From Bubalus kerabau (Eukaryota; Chordata; Mammalia; Artiodactyla; Bovidae): DNA of 64,000 nt. Numbering within the stretch: the stretch's first letter is position 1; every line of letters starts with the position of its first letter. The notes beneath the pieces were generated by a model, which saw nothing but the letters and a program-made list of their open reading frames with translations, searched no databases and was not told the DNA's origin. Below are positions 17,111-28,892 of this stretch, one piece after another. The stretch covers positions 2,666,001 through 2,730,000 of the forward strand of contig NC_073642.1 of NCBI RefSeq assembly GCF_029407905.1. Direction: 5' to 3'. The position numbers were made by a program, and so were the translations under genes.

Positions 17111-19439
17111 TGAGGTACTGTTGTACATTTTTTGCCTTTTGATGTTTTTTAGAGGTCAGAATTAAGATTGGGATTTTTCTGGTCTTGAAGTTATTATGGA
17201 TGAGGTAAATCCTGTTAACCAACTCATTTAAATTATTTTGTCTTTATGTCTTATGGTAAAACGGTTGTGATAGTTGTTTTAGCTTAACAATTTTGACTTT
17301 GTGCACTGGCTGGTATCACATAATAAACTTTATACTGACCCCTCTACTTTATCATGCCATATATACTCAAAGGAAAGTAGGGATGTGATGCCTTGTAAGG
17401 CCATCTTATAGAAGGAAACTGATACTGGATTAGATTTTGTTTCTTCAATCAAAGTATTTGAAATGGGAAGGTTCTTCCTTCCTTGCAAGCTTATTTCAGT
17501 TGATGACCTTTTTGGACATAGTGTCCTTGTGCCTGTCTGGTCAGAGAGATGACATGATCCTGGAGTAAATCATCATTCCCTACCAGTGAGTAAGTATTTA
17601 CAAATTTTTAAATGAGTGGTAGAGTATGGGTCCCAGGACACTTCCTTTAAATTTTACTTAGGCTGCACTGTGCAGCATGTAGGATCTTAGTTCCCTGACC
17701 AAGGATCAAATGCACACTCCCTATGTTGGAAGCATGGTGTCTTAACCACTGGACTACCAGGGAAGAACCTAGTTCACTGTTAAGTACCAGTTACAATCAT
17801 ATCCAGCTGCATCATTTAGTGATGTGTGGGAAGTTCAGAGAAGTAAACAATATCTTGCAAATAAATAATTAATGAATGCCCAAATATCTAGGTCTAGTTA
17901 GAGTTGATATGGAACAGTGAAATCTCTTGAAGAGGTTGGAGGTTTTAGGTTTTATGGCTAAGGTTTCAACTGGACAATAAATGAGTCCTTATTGATTGTA
18001 GCAATTAGCTTGTAAAACACCACAGTTCAAGACCCGTAATAACTCCTTAGTAATTTAAGACTTGTAGACTAATTTGTCTTCTGCTTTGATTTTATCAGCA
18101 GAGATTATATCTGTGTCGCCTTTTCCAGCTTTTAAATCATGGTCTTTCAAATAACAGTCTCTGGAAGAAGAGGGGCATTCAAAACGACTACAGGTGCTGG
18201 CCCCAACTTTATATGGTCTATCCCAAAGAAATTTTTAAGATTAATGGCTACTTTCAGGTAAGGAACAAAAGCAGCCAAGCCTTCCTTGGTTTAGGAGATT
18301 TTATAATACCTGTGATACTTTTTTTAGAGTTTGTAAATGTTACAAAGAAACTTTGTGATAACAGAGCCCCAGGCAAACCATTCTCTTAGAAAATTGACCC
18401 TGATATATATGACAGATATACAACCCTCATTTTTTAGAGAAAAAGTATGTAGAGAGTTTTATTTTCTAAGAAGCCTGCTCTCTGGATCAGCTTTAAATAA
18501 TTTGTGGTACTTTTTTATGTTTTTGGAAAGAAAATACTCATCCTTGTATAGATCTGCTGGTGTGCATAGCCTTTAGGTACGCATATTTAAAGACTGCTTG
18601 TTCTCTAGTATTAATTAAAGATGGCCTCTTTTGCAAGTTAGAGGTGAATGGCAAGAACCCTAGATTATGCAAAAAGCTTACTTCCATTATTTTTACTTGG
18701 TGATAATAGTATTTTTCTCTGCTTAGAACTTGAAATTTTTTTTTTTTTTTGAGAACTCTTCATTGTAGAATACATACTAAGAAAACAGTGTAAGAGAAGT
18801 ATGGGTATTTTGTTGTGGATTGCTAGATCTGCTTCTACAGAGTTCTTTTGCGGTCACATACTAATACCAACATAGTCAGTTTTTAGACCCTCATGGAAGT
18901 AAATACTTGATGTCCCTAAGAGTTTCTCCTACATACCTGCATTTGAATGAGTGCATGTTTCACCTAAATCGTAGTTGGACAACAACTTCCTGGTTTCCTG
19001 TTCACATTTACTGTAATTTAATGTAATTTACTGTAATGTTCACATTACATTCACTGTGGCTCCATAAAGATATACATATTGTATAGCAATATATATTTTT
19101 ATTGTGGTTTTCAGTAGAATTCTGGGACTTAAAAATTGAAGTAAGAATTTGGTGTATAATAATTATACTACCTTGCTGGTTTTGAGTTGTTTGTGGTATT
19201 CTGTGCTTATGTGATAGACAAACTGGATTTAGTATAGAAGCATGTGAGATGTGACATAGTTCCCTGCTTCCATAGGTTCATTGGTACTCACTTGTGTAAT
19301 CATGTCTAATTTTAGAAGTCTTGTAATTTTTCCCAGCTTCATTGATAGCACTGTATAAATGTAAGTAAATAAATTCATAAATTTAAATTCATAAATAGCA
19401 TTGTATAATTTTAAAGTACATAGCATGATGTCTTGTAAT
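17111..19439 (+). other. Region after the SNRPN poly(A) site, no gene found
   Basis: Mostly AT-rich single-copy sequence, apart from one CHR-type SINE at 17661-17766. I see no exon or snoRNA. AATAAA occurs again in TAATAAACTTT near 17320 and could act as a secondary signal, but nothing else supports that. Confidence 0.6.
17661..17766 (-). mobile_element. CHR-type SINE fragment
   Basis: Antisense copy of the cetartiodactyl tRNA-derived CHR SINE: GTAGGATCTTAGTTCCCTGA, then GTCTTAACCACTGGACTACC, then AGGGAAG. It is diverged and shares no core with Bov-tA. Confidence 0.85.
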
Positions 19440-19742
19440 AAGTATATATTGTGAGAAGATTACCACAGTAAGATGAATTACCACATCTATTTCCTTACGG
19501 AGTTATTTTTTGGTAGTAAGAACATTTAAGATCTATATGTAAAATTTGTCACAGCAGATTTTAAGTGTACCGTATATTAACTGTAGTCACCATGTTCTAC
19601 ATCAGATCTTTAGAATTTATTCATCATATAATTGAAAGTTTATTACCTTTGATCAGCATCTCCCCATTTCTTCTACCCCCTAAGCCCCTGGCAACAATCA
19701 CCATTCTAGTCTTCAGATTTTTTAGATTCCGCATTTAAGTGA
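19440..19742 (-). mobile_element. Old L1 3' end (L1MA-like), antisense
   Basis: Antisense L1 3' UTR signature: TATATTAACTGTAGTCACCATGT, TTACCTTTGATCAGCATCTC, CCCCTGGCAACAATCACCAT and TTAGATTCCGCATTTAAGTG. It ends about 28 bp before the left arm of the palindrome. Confidence 0.8.
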
Positions 19743-19770
19743 GATAAAAAATTTTTAACTTTTGTAAACA

Positions 19771-20090
19771 AAACTCAACATGTATCTGAACATTTCATAA
19801 TACAATACAGATTTGTAACTGACTACTTGCTGAAATGAGTAATAAGTCTTATTTGAAATTAACACAAAGTGTTTTTTTTCTGATATTTGCAGGATTTTGA
19901 AAATTCTACCATTGTCACACAAAATTTATGGGATTGTGTGAAAATGGTAGAATTTTCAAAATCCTGCAAATATCAGAAAAAAACACTTTCTTGTGTTAAT
20001 TTCAAATAAGACTTATTACTCATTTCAGCAAGTAGTCAGTTACAAACCTGTATTGTATTATGAAATGTTCAGATACATGTTATTGAGTTT
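19771..20090. repeat. 320-bp near-perfect palindrome (inverted repeat)
   Basis: Left arm 19771-19922 and right arm 19934-20090 are reverse complements around an 11-base loop, AATTTATGGGA (19923-19933). Comparing them base by base I find two substitutions, two 3-base indels and one extra T in a T-run across about 152 aligned positions. A transcript across it would fold into a stem of about 150 bp. It matches no family I recognise. It lies 28 bp after an L1M fragment and about 370 bp before the SNORD107 candidate. Confidence 0.95.
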
Positions 20091-20462
20091 ATAATACATT
20101 GCCAGATTCTGTTTTATTCATCTTTGCATTCTAACTCCTTTGGGATGGGCCATAAATATAAAAATGTTCAGAATTTGAATTTTCTTAGATAAAGCAAATC
20201 ATCTTATCATGGCTTTTTTTTTTTTTTTTTTTGTCTTGAAACTTTTCCAGTCATATGCAGTGCCTTTTTGCCCACATAATTGATGCCTCTGAAAGGAAAA
20301 GAGAATTTGATTATTGAATTTTCTGATGTGTCAATGTGGATCCTACCCAGTAATATTACAACAAGGCTAAAAATATTACTTAACTACCTTTAGGACAGAA
20401 CAAACCACACCAGGTAAAATAATCTTGTTTTTTAAAAAAGGATCATATTGCAGAGGCCTTGG

Positions 20463-20542
20463 CTAGGTTTATGATGACATAGGACCTTGTCTGAACATGA
20501 TGATTTCAAAGTTTGAGCTTAAAAGGACACTCTGAAATCTAG
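20463..20542 (+). ncRNA. SNORD107: C/D-box snoRNA, SNORD107 (HBII-436) orthologue
   Basis: C box ATGATGA (20471-20477), D' CTGA (20491-20494) followed after two bases by C' ATGATGA (20497-20503), and D box CTGA (20532-20535). The flanks CTAGGTT (20463-20469) and AATCTAG (20536-20542) pair perfectly with one G-U, giving the terminal stem needed for processing. The internal text, with GGACCTTGTCTGAACATGAT and TTTGAGCTTAAAAGGACACT, resembles human SNORD107 as I remember it. The position, about 3.35 kb beyond the SNRPN 3' end on the same strand, is also what I recall for SNORD107 in human. It would be released from an intron of the read-through host RNA. No rRNA target is known for this snoRNA. 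Potential guides are the bases before D' and before D. Confidence 0.85.
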
Positions 20543-20726
20543 TCAATGTGCCTCAATAGACTTTTCAGACAATATTATTCTTGGCAAAAAATGTTGTCTT
20601 GACATGTGCAAGCTGAATAGCTAGAATTGGCAGGTGTAGTAGTACACTTTGTGCCAGTTCTTCAGACATCCCTTGTTTTCTTTTCGTAGATTTTTGTAAT
20701 TATTTTATTTTTTTCTTCCTTTTTTA

Positions 20727-20780
20727 TATGTGCGTGTGTGTGTGTATACATATATATATATATATATATATGTATACCAC
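20727..20780. repeat. (TG)n/(TA)n simple repeat
   Basis: Runs of TG followed by about 12 TA units, TATATGTATACC at the end. Likely unstable in length. Confidence 0.9.
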
Positions 20781-21754
20781 ACACACTGTTCAAAGCAAAA
20801 ATGGAAGCTCATCTTTGGATCTCAGAAGGCACATATGTGACAAGGTGGAAACAAAGACAGAAACAAGATCAAAATAAAGGAAACTACCACATCTTGGATC
20901 AAACATTGGAAACCAGTTCTAGGTGTCTAAGTGATGTCCAGAAGGAATGTTTATGGAACATATTTTATGAAATGCTGTGAGTGTGGTAAGTGCTGTCACA
21001 CGGATGCTGGTGTTTAAGGACAGTTTATTTCTCTTCAGTTGTCTGCAGTTGATCAATGGGATCAGAGCCTATCACAGAGTAAATGTTTAAGAGAGATGCC
21101 ATTACTGATTTTTAAAAATATTATTAGATACTTATATTAGTGAATATTAACTTGTGTTAGTGACAGATTAGAATCTAGGGCTATCTGATATCTAATGTTA
21201 TACTCTTAATACTTAGTAGTCAGTAAGTTAGGCTCCTCTCTGGGAATAGCTGTTCAGTAAATACCAGGATTTATTGTAGAGAACCTAAGTACTTTGTCAT
21301 AAAGTTTACAGGGTATTCATGGAGATACATTTTAGTCATTTTTTGTCAAAAGTGGAAATACCTGCAATTTGAATTCATAGGAGTGAGCATATCTTTGTTG
21401 CTTAGTAAGATGACGAAGTTCTACTAGAAGAGCAGTATTTGAAATCTAGTTTTGCTTGTTCTAGATTTGAATGTTGATAAGTAGCATCAGATATTCACAC
21501 AGCCAGTGTATCTTTGCAAACAGTGCATAGGGGCCGTTAGTACAGGGGAGCTGCTCCTTTATTGCTACAGGATACTTAATTCAGCTTTTTAAATGGTAGA
21601 TGAAGAGTCTTGTTTCTGTGACTTCTGCCCTTCAGTCATAAAAATGACTAATAAAAATTTCAAAGAAATAGTAGGTGTTTTAAGAAATATTTCTAAGAAT
21701 AGAAACAATCTCAGTGAGTAGTATGTTTTCTTAGACATGGTAATTTCTACCTAC

Positions 21755-21873
21755 AGTGGCAACCCACTCTAGTGCTCTTGCCTGGAGAATCCCATGGAGG
21801 GAGGAGCCTGGTAGGCTACAGTCCATGGGGTCGCAAAGAGTCGGACACAACTGAGTGACTTCACTTTCACTTT
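21755..21873 (+). mobile_element. Bov-tA SINE, 5'-truncated, sense
   Basis: AGTGGCAACCCACTCTAGTG through CTTGCCTGGAGAATCCCATG to AAAGAGTCGGACACAACTGA, with tail TTCACTTTCACTTT. The tRNA-derived head is missing. Confidence 0.92.
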
Positions 21874-22443
21874 ACCCGATCTGGTGAACTTGGCTGGACA
21901 CTGGCTTTGAATTTTAAATAGACTGAGCAGTTTTTTTTTACTAAGTGAATTGTGGCCCTAAGTGATGTCAAAGTAACAATACAAATATTCCATCCCCCAA
22001 AATTGCTGAAGTCACAAAGAAGAAACTTATGAAAGTCTTGTTACAGAATAATATTTTTGTTGTCTAAGATTATAACATGGCAGGTTTTGGAAAGATGGTT
22101 TTTCTAATATTGGAAATATTTCTAATACTGGAAAGATAGATTTTTCTAATATTCTTCCTTTATTAGAATGAAACATTAATGGTTCACTGGAGGCTTGGTG
22201 TCATTATGACTTTTCTTTCACCAAAGCCTATAATAAAAATTGGCATCTAATAGGTTTTTGATAGTAATTTTTGTTACACTATTGTCTTAATTATTGGTAA
22301 GTACAAAAAGTTGGCCTTATAGGCAAAATTTGGCTTTCAGTTTAACGTTTATTTTCTGACTTTTTTTTGTAAGGATTGAGTCAAGAAGTAAGAAAATTTA
22401 TTGTGCCAGCCAGAATCTAAGATCAGGGAATTGTGTAGTACAG

Positions 22444-22552
22444 CTCTGCACCTTGTAGCTTATGGGATCTTAGTTCCCAAACCAGAGATTGAACCCAGGC
22501 CCTCAGTAGTCAAAGTGTGGACTCCCAATCACTGGACTGCCAGGGAATTCCC
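22444..22552 (-). mobile_element. CHR-type SINE fragment
   Basis: Antisense: TTATGGGATCTTAGTTCCCA, then AGAGATTGAACCCAGGCCCT, then CACTGGACTGCCAGGGAATT. A second CHR-type piece follows about 200 bp on. Confidence 0.85.
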
Positions 22553-22760
22553 TGGGTAATACTGTACTATCTTAAACTCACTTATGTGAGAGTTCCAAAT
22601 TTTGATTTGGGGCTTTGGTGAAGAGAGAAATGTGTATCTCTTACTGAATGCCTTTATCTGTTTCAGTCTGGCTCACTGGGTAGTAAAATTTTTGTGTTTA
22701 AAAAAAAGTGCTTTTAAAAAAAATGCTAAAAAAAAACCCCAAAACATAAAGATGTCATTT

Positions 22761-22896
22761 ATGGCTGCACTGGGTTTTTGGTGTGTGTGTGGGCTTTCTC
22801 CAGTTGTGGCAAGCAGGGGCTGCTCTCCTTGTGGTGGTTGGGCTTCTTACTGCAGTGGTTTCCTTGTTGCAGAGCTCAGGCTTTAGGCATGTGGAG
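22761..22896 (-). mobile_element. CHR-type SINE, second portion
   Basis: ATGGCTGCACTGGGTTTTTG, then GGGCTTTCTCCAGTTGTGGC, AGCAGGGGCTGCTCTCCTTG and TCCTTGTTGCAGAGCTCAGG. The G/C-rich, TTGTTGC-rich body belongs to the same CHR family. It could be a separate insertion or part of a longer copy. Confidence 0.75.
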
Positions 22897-22899
22897 GCT

Positions 22900-25800
22900 G
22901 TTAGGGTAGCAGAATATATTGATTATTCTCTTGGTTTTTATAATGTGCCATAAACATCATCCTACAACTCATTGCAAAAGACTTTGAATAGTTGCTTTTA
23001 AAATTGCAAACACATGTACAGATAATTCAAAGCAAATAGTGGCAAATAAGCAGGAAATAATTCATAAACATCCTTTTAAAATCATTGTGTAATATATATT
23101 TAACTATCAATTTTACAGAGATTTGAAACATGATGTCAACTTGAAGGTGATTGGCTGTCATTCATGGACATGAATGAGGCCTAAGAAAGATGGACAAGGA
23201 TTTCATCCAGAAACTTAGAATCTTTTTTGCACAGTAGCTACTGTGTTACATAGATGGCTGTTTTGGAGCTGCTTTTCATACTGAAACTTCTAACTGGTCC
23301 CCTTACTTCCAGCTTCAGATTCTGTAATTTATCTGTTGGCCAAAACAATCTTTGAGAAAGATGATGAAACCACGTTGTGTTCTTCATAAATCTGCAATTG
23401 ACATGTTTCAGAAGTGTTAGAAATAAGCAATAATCGGAAAAGAGGACAAAGGTTTATATAAACTGATAATATTTTGAGTATTTTTTTGCCACTGTGAAAA
23501 TTGGAAATTTTCCAGTTCTAGTTACTGAACATTTGGATTCATAAATTTCAAACTCCTTTCCTCTTACCCTTTGGTCCACAAGAGTCTCAAGATAACTTTG
23601 CACAGCAAGATACTATCAGTGTGCAACTCAGGATGGTTTTAGGGTAGTTATGCAAACTTTTTTTTGTATTAACATAGATGAGAAGATTTTTCTGGAATAT
23701 CCTGAGCAATTTTACTTATTGACTGATAAGGAATTCTACACCTCTTGCCAATTTAAAGCGTCTTTGGCTGGAGCACTTCTGTATAGATACTTTCTAGATC
23801 TTTAACTCTGTATTGATTTGCCTGATCCAGCAGCATCAGGACAGCAACTCTCATTCCAGATTTCTCTCCAAGATTCAAGTATGTGAAGGGTGTCCACTGA
23901 TTTGAAAATTATTTCAACTTGGTAAAACTTCAAGTATTGGCTAGTCTGGACAATATCAAGTACATGTAAGCTAACCCTATAGGAATATGAGCCTAGGAAG
24001 GGAAGAACAGTGCTTCTTGATTTCAGTTAGAAGTTTTACCATCTACACAAATTATAGACAAAATAAGAGTTTAGTACTGGCCCGAACTTCATCTTGGTTC
24101 TGAAATATTGATATTTCACTAGCAGTCTTTGGATTGGTGAGGAATAGTAATTTCCTTGCTGTGGATTATCACAGTGTACCAGTGAAAGCCCTATATATAT
24201 GGCATTTGTGTACATTTATGATAAACAGATCTTAATTGCATTTTAAAACAACTCTAATCCCATTAATTAATTTGACATTTGTAGCTTATGAATGTTTTTA
24301 AATACTTAGGAAAATTGTGTTTGGGTAATGGTATTGAGATATAAAATACTCTGAATGATGAATTGTTCATTGAATGTTGGGAGGTGAAGAGAATGAAATT
24401 CAGCTTGTAAGAGCTTAATTGTATTCTTTCTTTGCTTAATCTTTTGGAATCTAATATTCAAGTAGATAGGTCTACATTTATAATCATCAATATATTATTT
24501 TTATGTAAGATAATACAGCTTGTTTCCTAAGAAAGTTTCTAAAAATACATTTGGTAAAATTGTCTTCTGGAAAAGACTTTTAGAAAGGGATTCTGAGGAC
24601 ATTTTGTAAGCTGTACAGAATTTTGTATTGTTTATGGCTGGCAAAAAGAGAAGGACATGGAAATGTCTAATATTACTATATCATACAAGCAAAAGAAGGC
24701 ACTGCTATTGTTTATATGCATTTTAAAAATACTGTGTATAACATAACCAAATATAATAGCTTCGTGACATTTCTCAGTGTGTTGCAAATATTAACAGATT
24801 TTGTTAATATATATAGAAGAATTATTTTTAATACATGATTATAGAAATAAGGTTTGTTAGAATACCTCTGAATGATGTATACATTTGAAATCATTTGATT
24901 GGATTATTGCAATGGCTTTTTGAGATGAGAGAGATTGTTCTATGTTCAACTGTCACCTAAGAAATTCTATTAAGGGTGCTATATCTGAATGTAGATGTTA
25001 TCCTGTAATGGCATTTATGTTACAGCTTTTTATAGTATGAGATTGCCTTTATTAAGATGAAATTTTTGCACCAGAGAAGAGGCTCTCAACGCTTACATAA
25101 TCAGGGTTGAGTGGGTTTTTTTTATTGCTTTGTACATAATAGAAAAAGTACTGTGCTTTACCATCCTGTCATGCATAGAGATGGCTGACATTTGGGTCAT
25201 TTCAATTAGTAGAATATAATGTTGGTTACTGAGGTATTTCTAGACCACTTTGTGTTAGGCAAATAAAAGCTGAATTTAGGAGACAGAGAATAGGGAGTTT
25301 TGGAAGATTGTGTATGTATATGCATATGCATGAAGAGCGTTCTCAAATAGCATCCAGACTTTGCTCCATGATCAGATGTTGGGAATCTAAATATATTTGA
25401 TCAGTATTCTAATTGCCAACCAATATTAATTCATTTCTGGTAGAAGTTGTTAAACAGTTTGTTACAAGCAATGTTAAATTTTTTGTTTAACTTGTAATTG
25501 TCTATATCATTGTAAATTCATATCAACCTAATAGGATAGAAATATTTTTGTTTGCCAAAAGAAATGTTCCTTCCACCCTCAGTATGTTCATTGGATCATT
25601 AGACACAATTTTTAGGTTGTGAGAAATACATAGTGTGGAGTATCTAATGTAAATATATCATTTTATGACAGGATTCATTATGGTGGAAACATCACTGGAC
25701 TGCTTTTATGTTTTTCAGATATATTTGTATACAAAAAGAACACAACTCTTTATATAACTTAGAGAAATCTTCACATTCGGTAAAACAGCATAGGTTAGAA

Positions 25801-27399
25801 AAGTTTTCATTTGCCAGTGGCATTTGACTTTTAATGAAAATAGTGAATTATTGTTTTAAAGTATTTATTTATAGTTGTATAGACAATATGTAAGTTTTTA
25901 TGGGTGATGTTAGTGATAGTATATCAGACCTGAGTTCATTAAATAGTTGGCTGACGAAAGGAATTTTTTTATATCATGTGTATTTAATAGCATTATTATA
26001 TGTTTTTAGGCATATGAGCTATAATTTATGCAGGTTTTATAAAATATTAACTATGCAGAGAGTGAAAATTTTGCCTATTTTCAGACTATCTGAGTAAATA
26101 ATTGGGCAATTAAGGGATTTTTTTAGATGGTGGTCAATAAAATAGAATATGTAGTCATTTGCTCTAAACATTTAGTCCATGTTTTGTAGGGATGTTTTTA
26201 CATACATATCCATATGAATACATGCACATATGTGTGTATAAAACTAGTGATACTAAAAGTCATAGAATGGAAATATTTTGGGGGCCAGTTATCATTTGGC
26301 TTTAGTCTTAGGTTCTTTGGGTTGTTTGAGGGCAGATAATACAGGAGGCTTTAGTTTATGAACTTTATTTATTGCTGGAGAATATAGTGAGGCTGTTAGA
26401 TATGTGGGAAGCAAATGTTAGTTTTTTAAAATGACATCTACATAGGATTTGCCTGGTAGGCATGTATTTTGTGAGTACCAAACTGATAGACTAAAGTGAA
26501 AACACTATTTTGACAAATTGAATTGCTAAACTACTTGTATTTGGGATATATTTGGTTGTTAGGGATTGATCTCTTACTTTATTTTGTATATTGAAGATAC
26601 ATGCTATTTCATAAAATATTTTTAATTTCTGTCAATAATTTTAGAATACCTTTTCATTGAAACTTTAAAGTTACAGTCATTGTTTGATCTTAGATATAGT
26701 AGAGTGAGCATCTTCATGAATTAGGCTTGAATTTTGATGGTTTTCTGTTTATTGTGTTCTTGAGGCTTTTTTCATTAGACATTATTTGTTAGAGTGTAGA
26801 AATCATCATTCATATTTTTAAATACATAGACTTGTATATTTTTTCTTTCCATCTAAATTTTGAGTTTTAAATATTGGAACAGAGTAAGGACACATTCCAC
26901 ACTTGTCTAACAGGCAAGCTCTTCTTTAACAAGTTCCTAGGTGTTCTGAAACCGCACGCACGCACATACACACACGGAATCAATATATTAATGTTAAACT
27001 AATGGTGAAATATATATATTATGAATAGAAGTGTTGCATGACCATTATGTGTTTATACTTAGTCTGTATGGGGGGAACAGTATTAGGTGGTTGTGTGCCT
27101 GTGATCAGATTTTTGTTTCTTATCCATATATCACTACATGTTCACAAATTTCTGTCATAATTTTGAATACATATTTACCTAAAATTCATAGCACATAAGC
27201 TTTATGCTTGTCAAAATGGAATGGTACATTAACTCTCACTGTTCTTGAGTGACTCTTAGAATGCTATATATGCAGTTAAAAACATGTGTTCTTTCTAGAT
27301 ACATGCATTTCTTATATAATTTTACCTCTAATTGTGGGACATGTATGTGTAACTTATTTTCCCAGATGTGCTAAGGTTCCTGATGCAATTCATTTTCCT
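22900..27399 (+). other. AT-rich single-copy stretch downstream of SNORD107
   Basis: No coding frame of substance, no recognised repeat of any length, and no convincing C/D snoRNA. A block at 24670-24740 resembles 32047-32120 (see findings). This is the interval where SNORD64 and SNORD108 would be expected from the human order. CTGATGT/ATGATGA-like strings occur (23361, 24356, 25902) but none has a D box and stem at the right distance. Confidence 0.55.
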
Positions 27400-27570
27400 A
27401 AAGAAAATTTTATAGAAATGTTTGTGTTCACTTGTTAACATGACAGTAACCAATTTTGTAAATAAGGAGCAAAAGTAATATTTAGTTTTAAACATGTAAT
27501 ATTTCTAAATGTACTGAGAATCTAAAAAGTTTAACTTTATAACTATTTCATTGTAAATGTGTTAGTACTG
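27400..27570 (+). repeat. Diverged local repeat, copy A
   Basis: Shares with copies B and C the order ...CATGACA..., TTTGTAAATA, a TTTTAAACAT-like block, TTTCTA(A/G)(A/G)TGTA, ATAAC/AGTATAA, and TTCATTGTAAA. It is separated from copy B by an inserted old L1 fragment (27785-28165). The function and origin are unknown. Confidence 0.55.
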
Positions 27571-27784
27571 TTGTCTTTTAAAATCAACATAGCAACGAAG
27601 TTGACAAACAGGGCCTTGGAGCTATGCAAATTGGTTGTTAAGTGGAAACACTGACAAGATTACACATTTACCCTGTTCTCATATAGAAGAATTGGCCATT
27701 GTATCAAGTACGTATATTTAAAACTTACACCATGTAAATTCTTCTGGTATATCTAATTCAAACCAAGATTCCTGATATATTTCA

Positions 27785-28165
27785 TTTATATTATTTTTAT
27801 TAAGAGCAGTTTCAGGTTCACAGAAAACTTGAGAGGAAGGCACAAAAGATTTTCCGTGTACCCTCTGCCAGAATACTTGCATAATTCCCCCCATTATCAA
27901 CCTAGTACATGTATGAAAATCCACCTCCATTATCAAATCCCCTATGAGAGTTGTACATTTGTTAAAATGGATGAGCCCACATTGACACAATCACTCAGTG
28001 TCAGTAGTTTATATACATTAGGATTAACTCTTGCTTTTGTACATTCTGTGAGTTTGGAAAAATGTATAATGACATGTATTAATCATCATCATATTGTAAT
28101 GGCCCTAAAAATCCCCTGTACTCTAACTACTCACCCTTCTTACTTTTTTTATCTTTATTTTTTTC
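27785..28165 (-). mobile_element. Old L1 fragment, antisense
   Basis: GTTTCAGGTTCACAGAAAAC, TTGAGAGGAAGGCACAAAAG, TTGTACATTTGTTAAAATGG and GAAAAATGTATAATGACATG match the L1M-type 3' region in antisense. It splits the local repeat between copies A and B. Confidence 0.8.
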
Positions 28166-28197
28166 CTCTTAACATTCAAATTAAAAAATGACTTTGT

Positions 28198-28420
28198 CAA
28201 AGAAATTTTATACTACCTCTTGGAACAATACACAGTTCTGTATGTGTTCCCTTGGTTGCATGACAATATTCAAGACAGCTTTGTAAATAGGCAGATATAA
28301 GATTTTAATTTTTAACATCTAGACTTTCTAGGTGTATAGAGTCTCATAAAGTATAATTTTGTAAATAATTCATTGTAAAGTTCCATTGTTTTCTTTAGAA
28401 ATCTCAGCAGTGAAATTGAT
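28198..28420 (+). repeat. Diverged local repeat, copy B
   Basis: Contains GGTTGCATGACAATATTCAA, GACAGCTTTGTAAATAGGCA, TTTCTAGGTGTATAGAGTCT and AAAGTATAATTTTGTAAATA, each matched in order in copy C about 430 bp on. By eye, B and C are roughly 70 percent alike over 200 bp. Confidence 0.75.
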
Positions 28421-28629
28421 GCTGTTGTGGGTTTCTTGAGCTATATGCCTATTCAGGGATCTGCTTTCTGAGTTATGGAAAAGCAAGAGTTAAAATGGTA
28501 CTTTTTCATATTTGGATTCTCATCTAAAAGAAAGTTTTATATTTTAATCATTGTTTAGTGCTTAGGTTTTTGTACATTAAAAAAGTCAAGTCATAATTTG
28601 TAGTTGTACTGCTGATAGGGCATTATATA

Positions 28630-28860
28630 TTTTAATCAAAGGAAATGTATCTTATAAGATTTTATTGTCTTTGAATTATACAGTATTGTATTTAATTGGA
28701 ATGCATGACAACATACAAGACAACATTGTAAATAGCAGTAAAAGAATCATTAAAAAATCTAGTTTTTCTAGGTGCATGGGATTTCACTAAGTATAAATTT
28801 GTAAATATAACAATATCATGAGGTGGCTTCTATGAATGTATTAGCAGTGGAATACAACTC
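28630..28860 (+). repeat. Diverged local repeat, copy C
   Basis: AATGCATGACAACATACAAG, GACAACATTGTAAATAGCAG, TTTCTAGGTGCATGGGATTT and AAGTATAAATTTGTAAATAT, colinear with copy B. The TTTCTAGGTG-CATGGG core is the best-conserved part. Confidence 0.75.
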
Positions 28861-28892
28861 ATAATTGGCTTTTAGGACTGTGTAATATTTTG

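Larger units (their letters stand above)
20543..22443 (+). other. snoRNA host-transcript region, no gene found
   Basis: AT-rich, with a TG/TA simple repeat (20727-20780) and a truncated Bov-tA. No exon or second snoRNA is recognisable. On human spacing the next snoRNA (SNORD64) would be expected about 3 kb after SNORD107, near 23.6 kb, and I found no C/D pair there. Confidence 0.5.

Noticed and set aside
24356..24420. ATGATGA near 24.36 kb as SNORD64 candidate
   Set aside because: No CTGA within 100 nt and no flanking stem.
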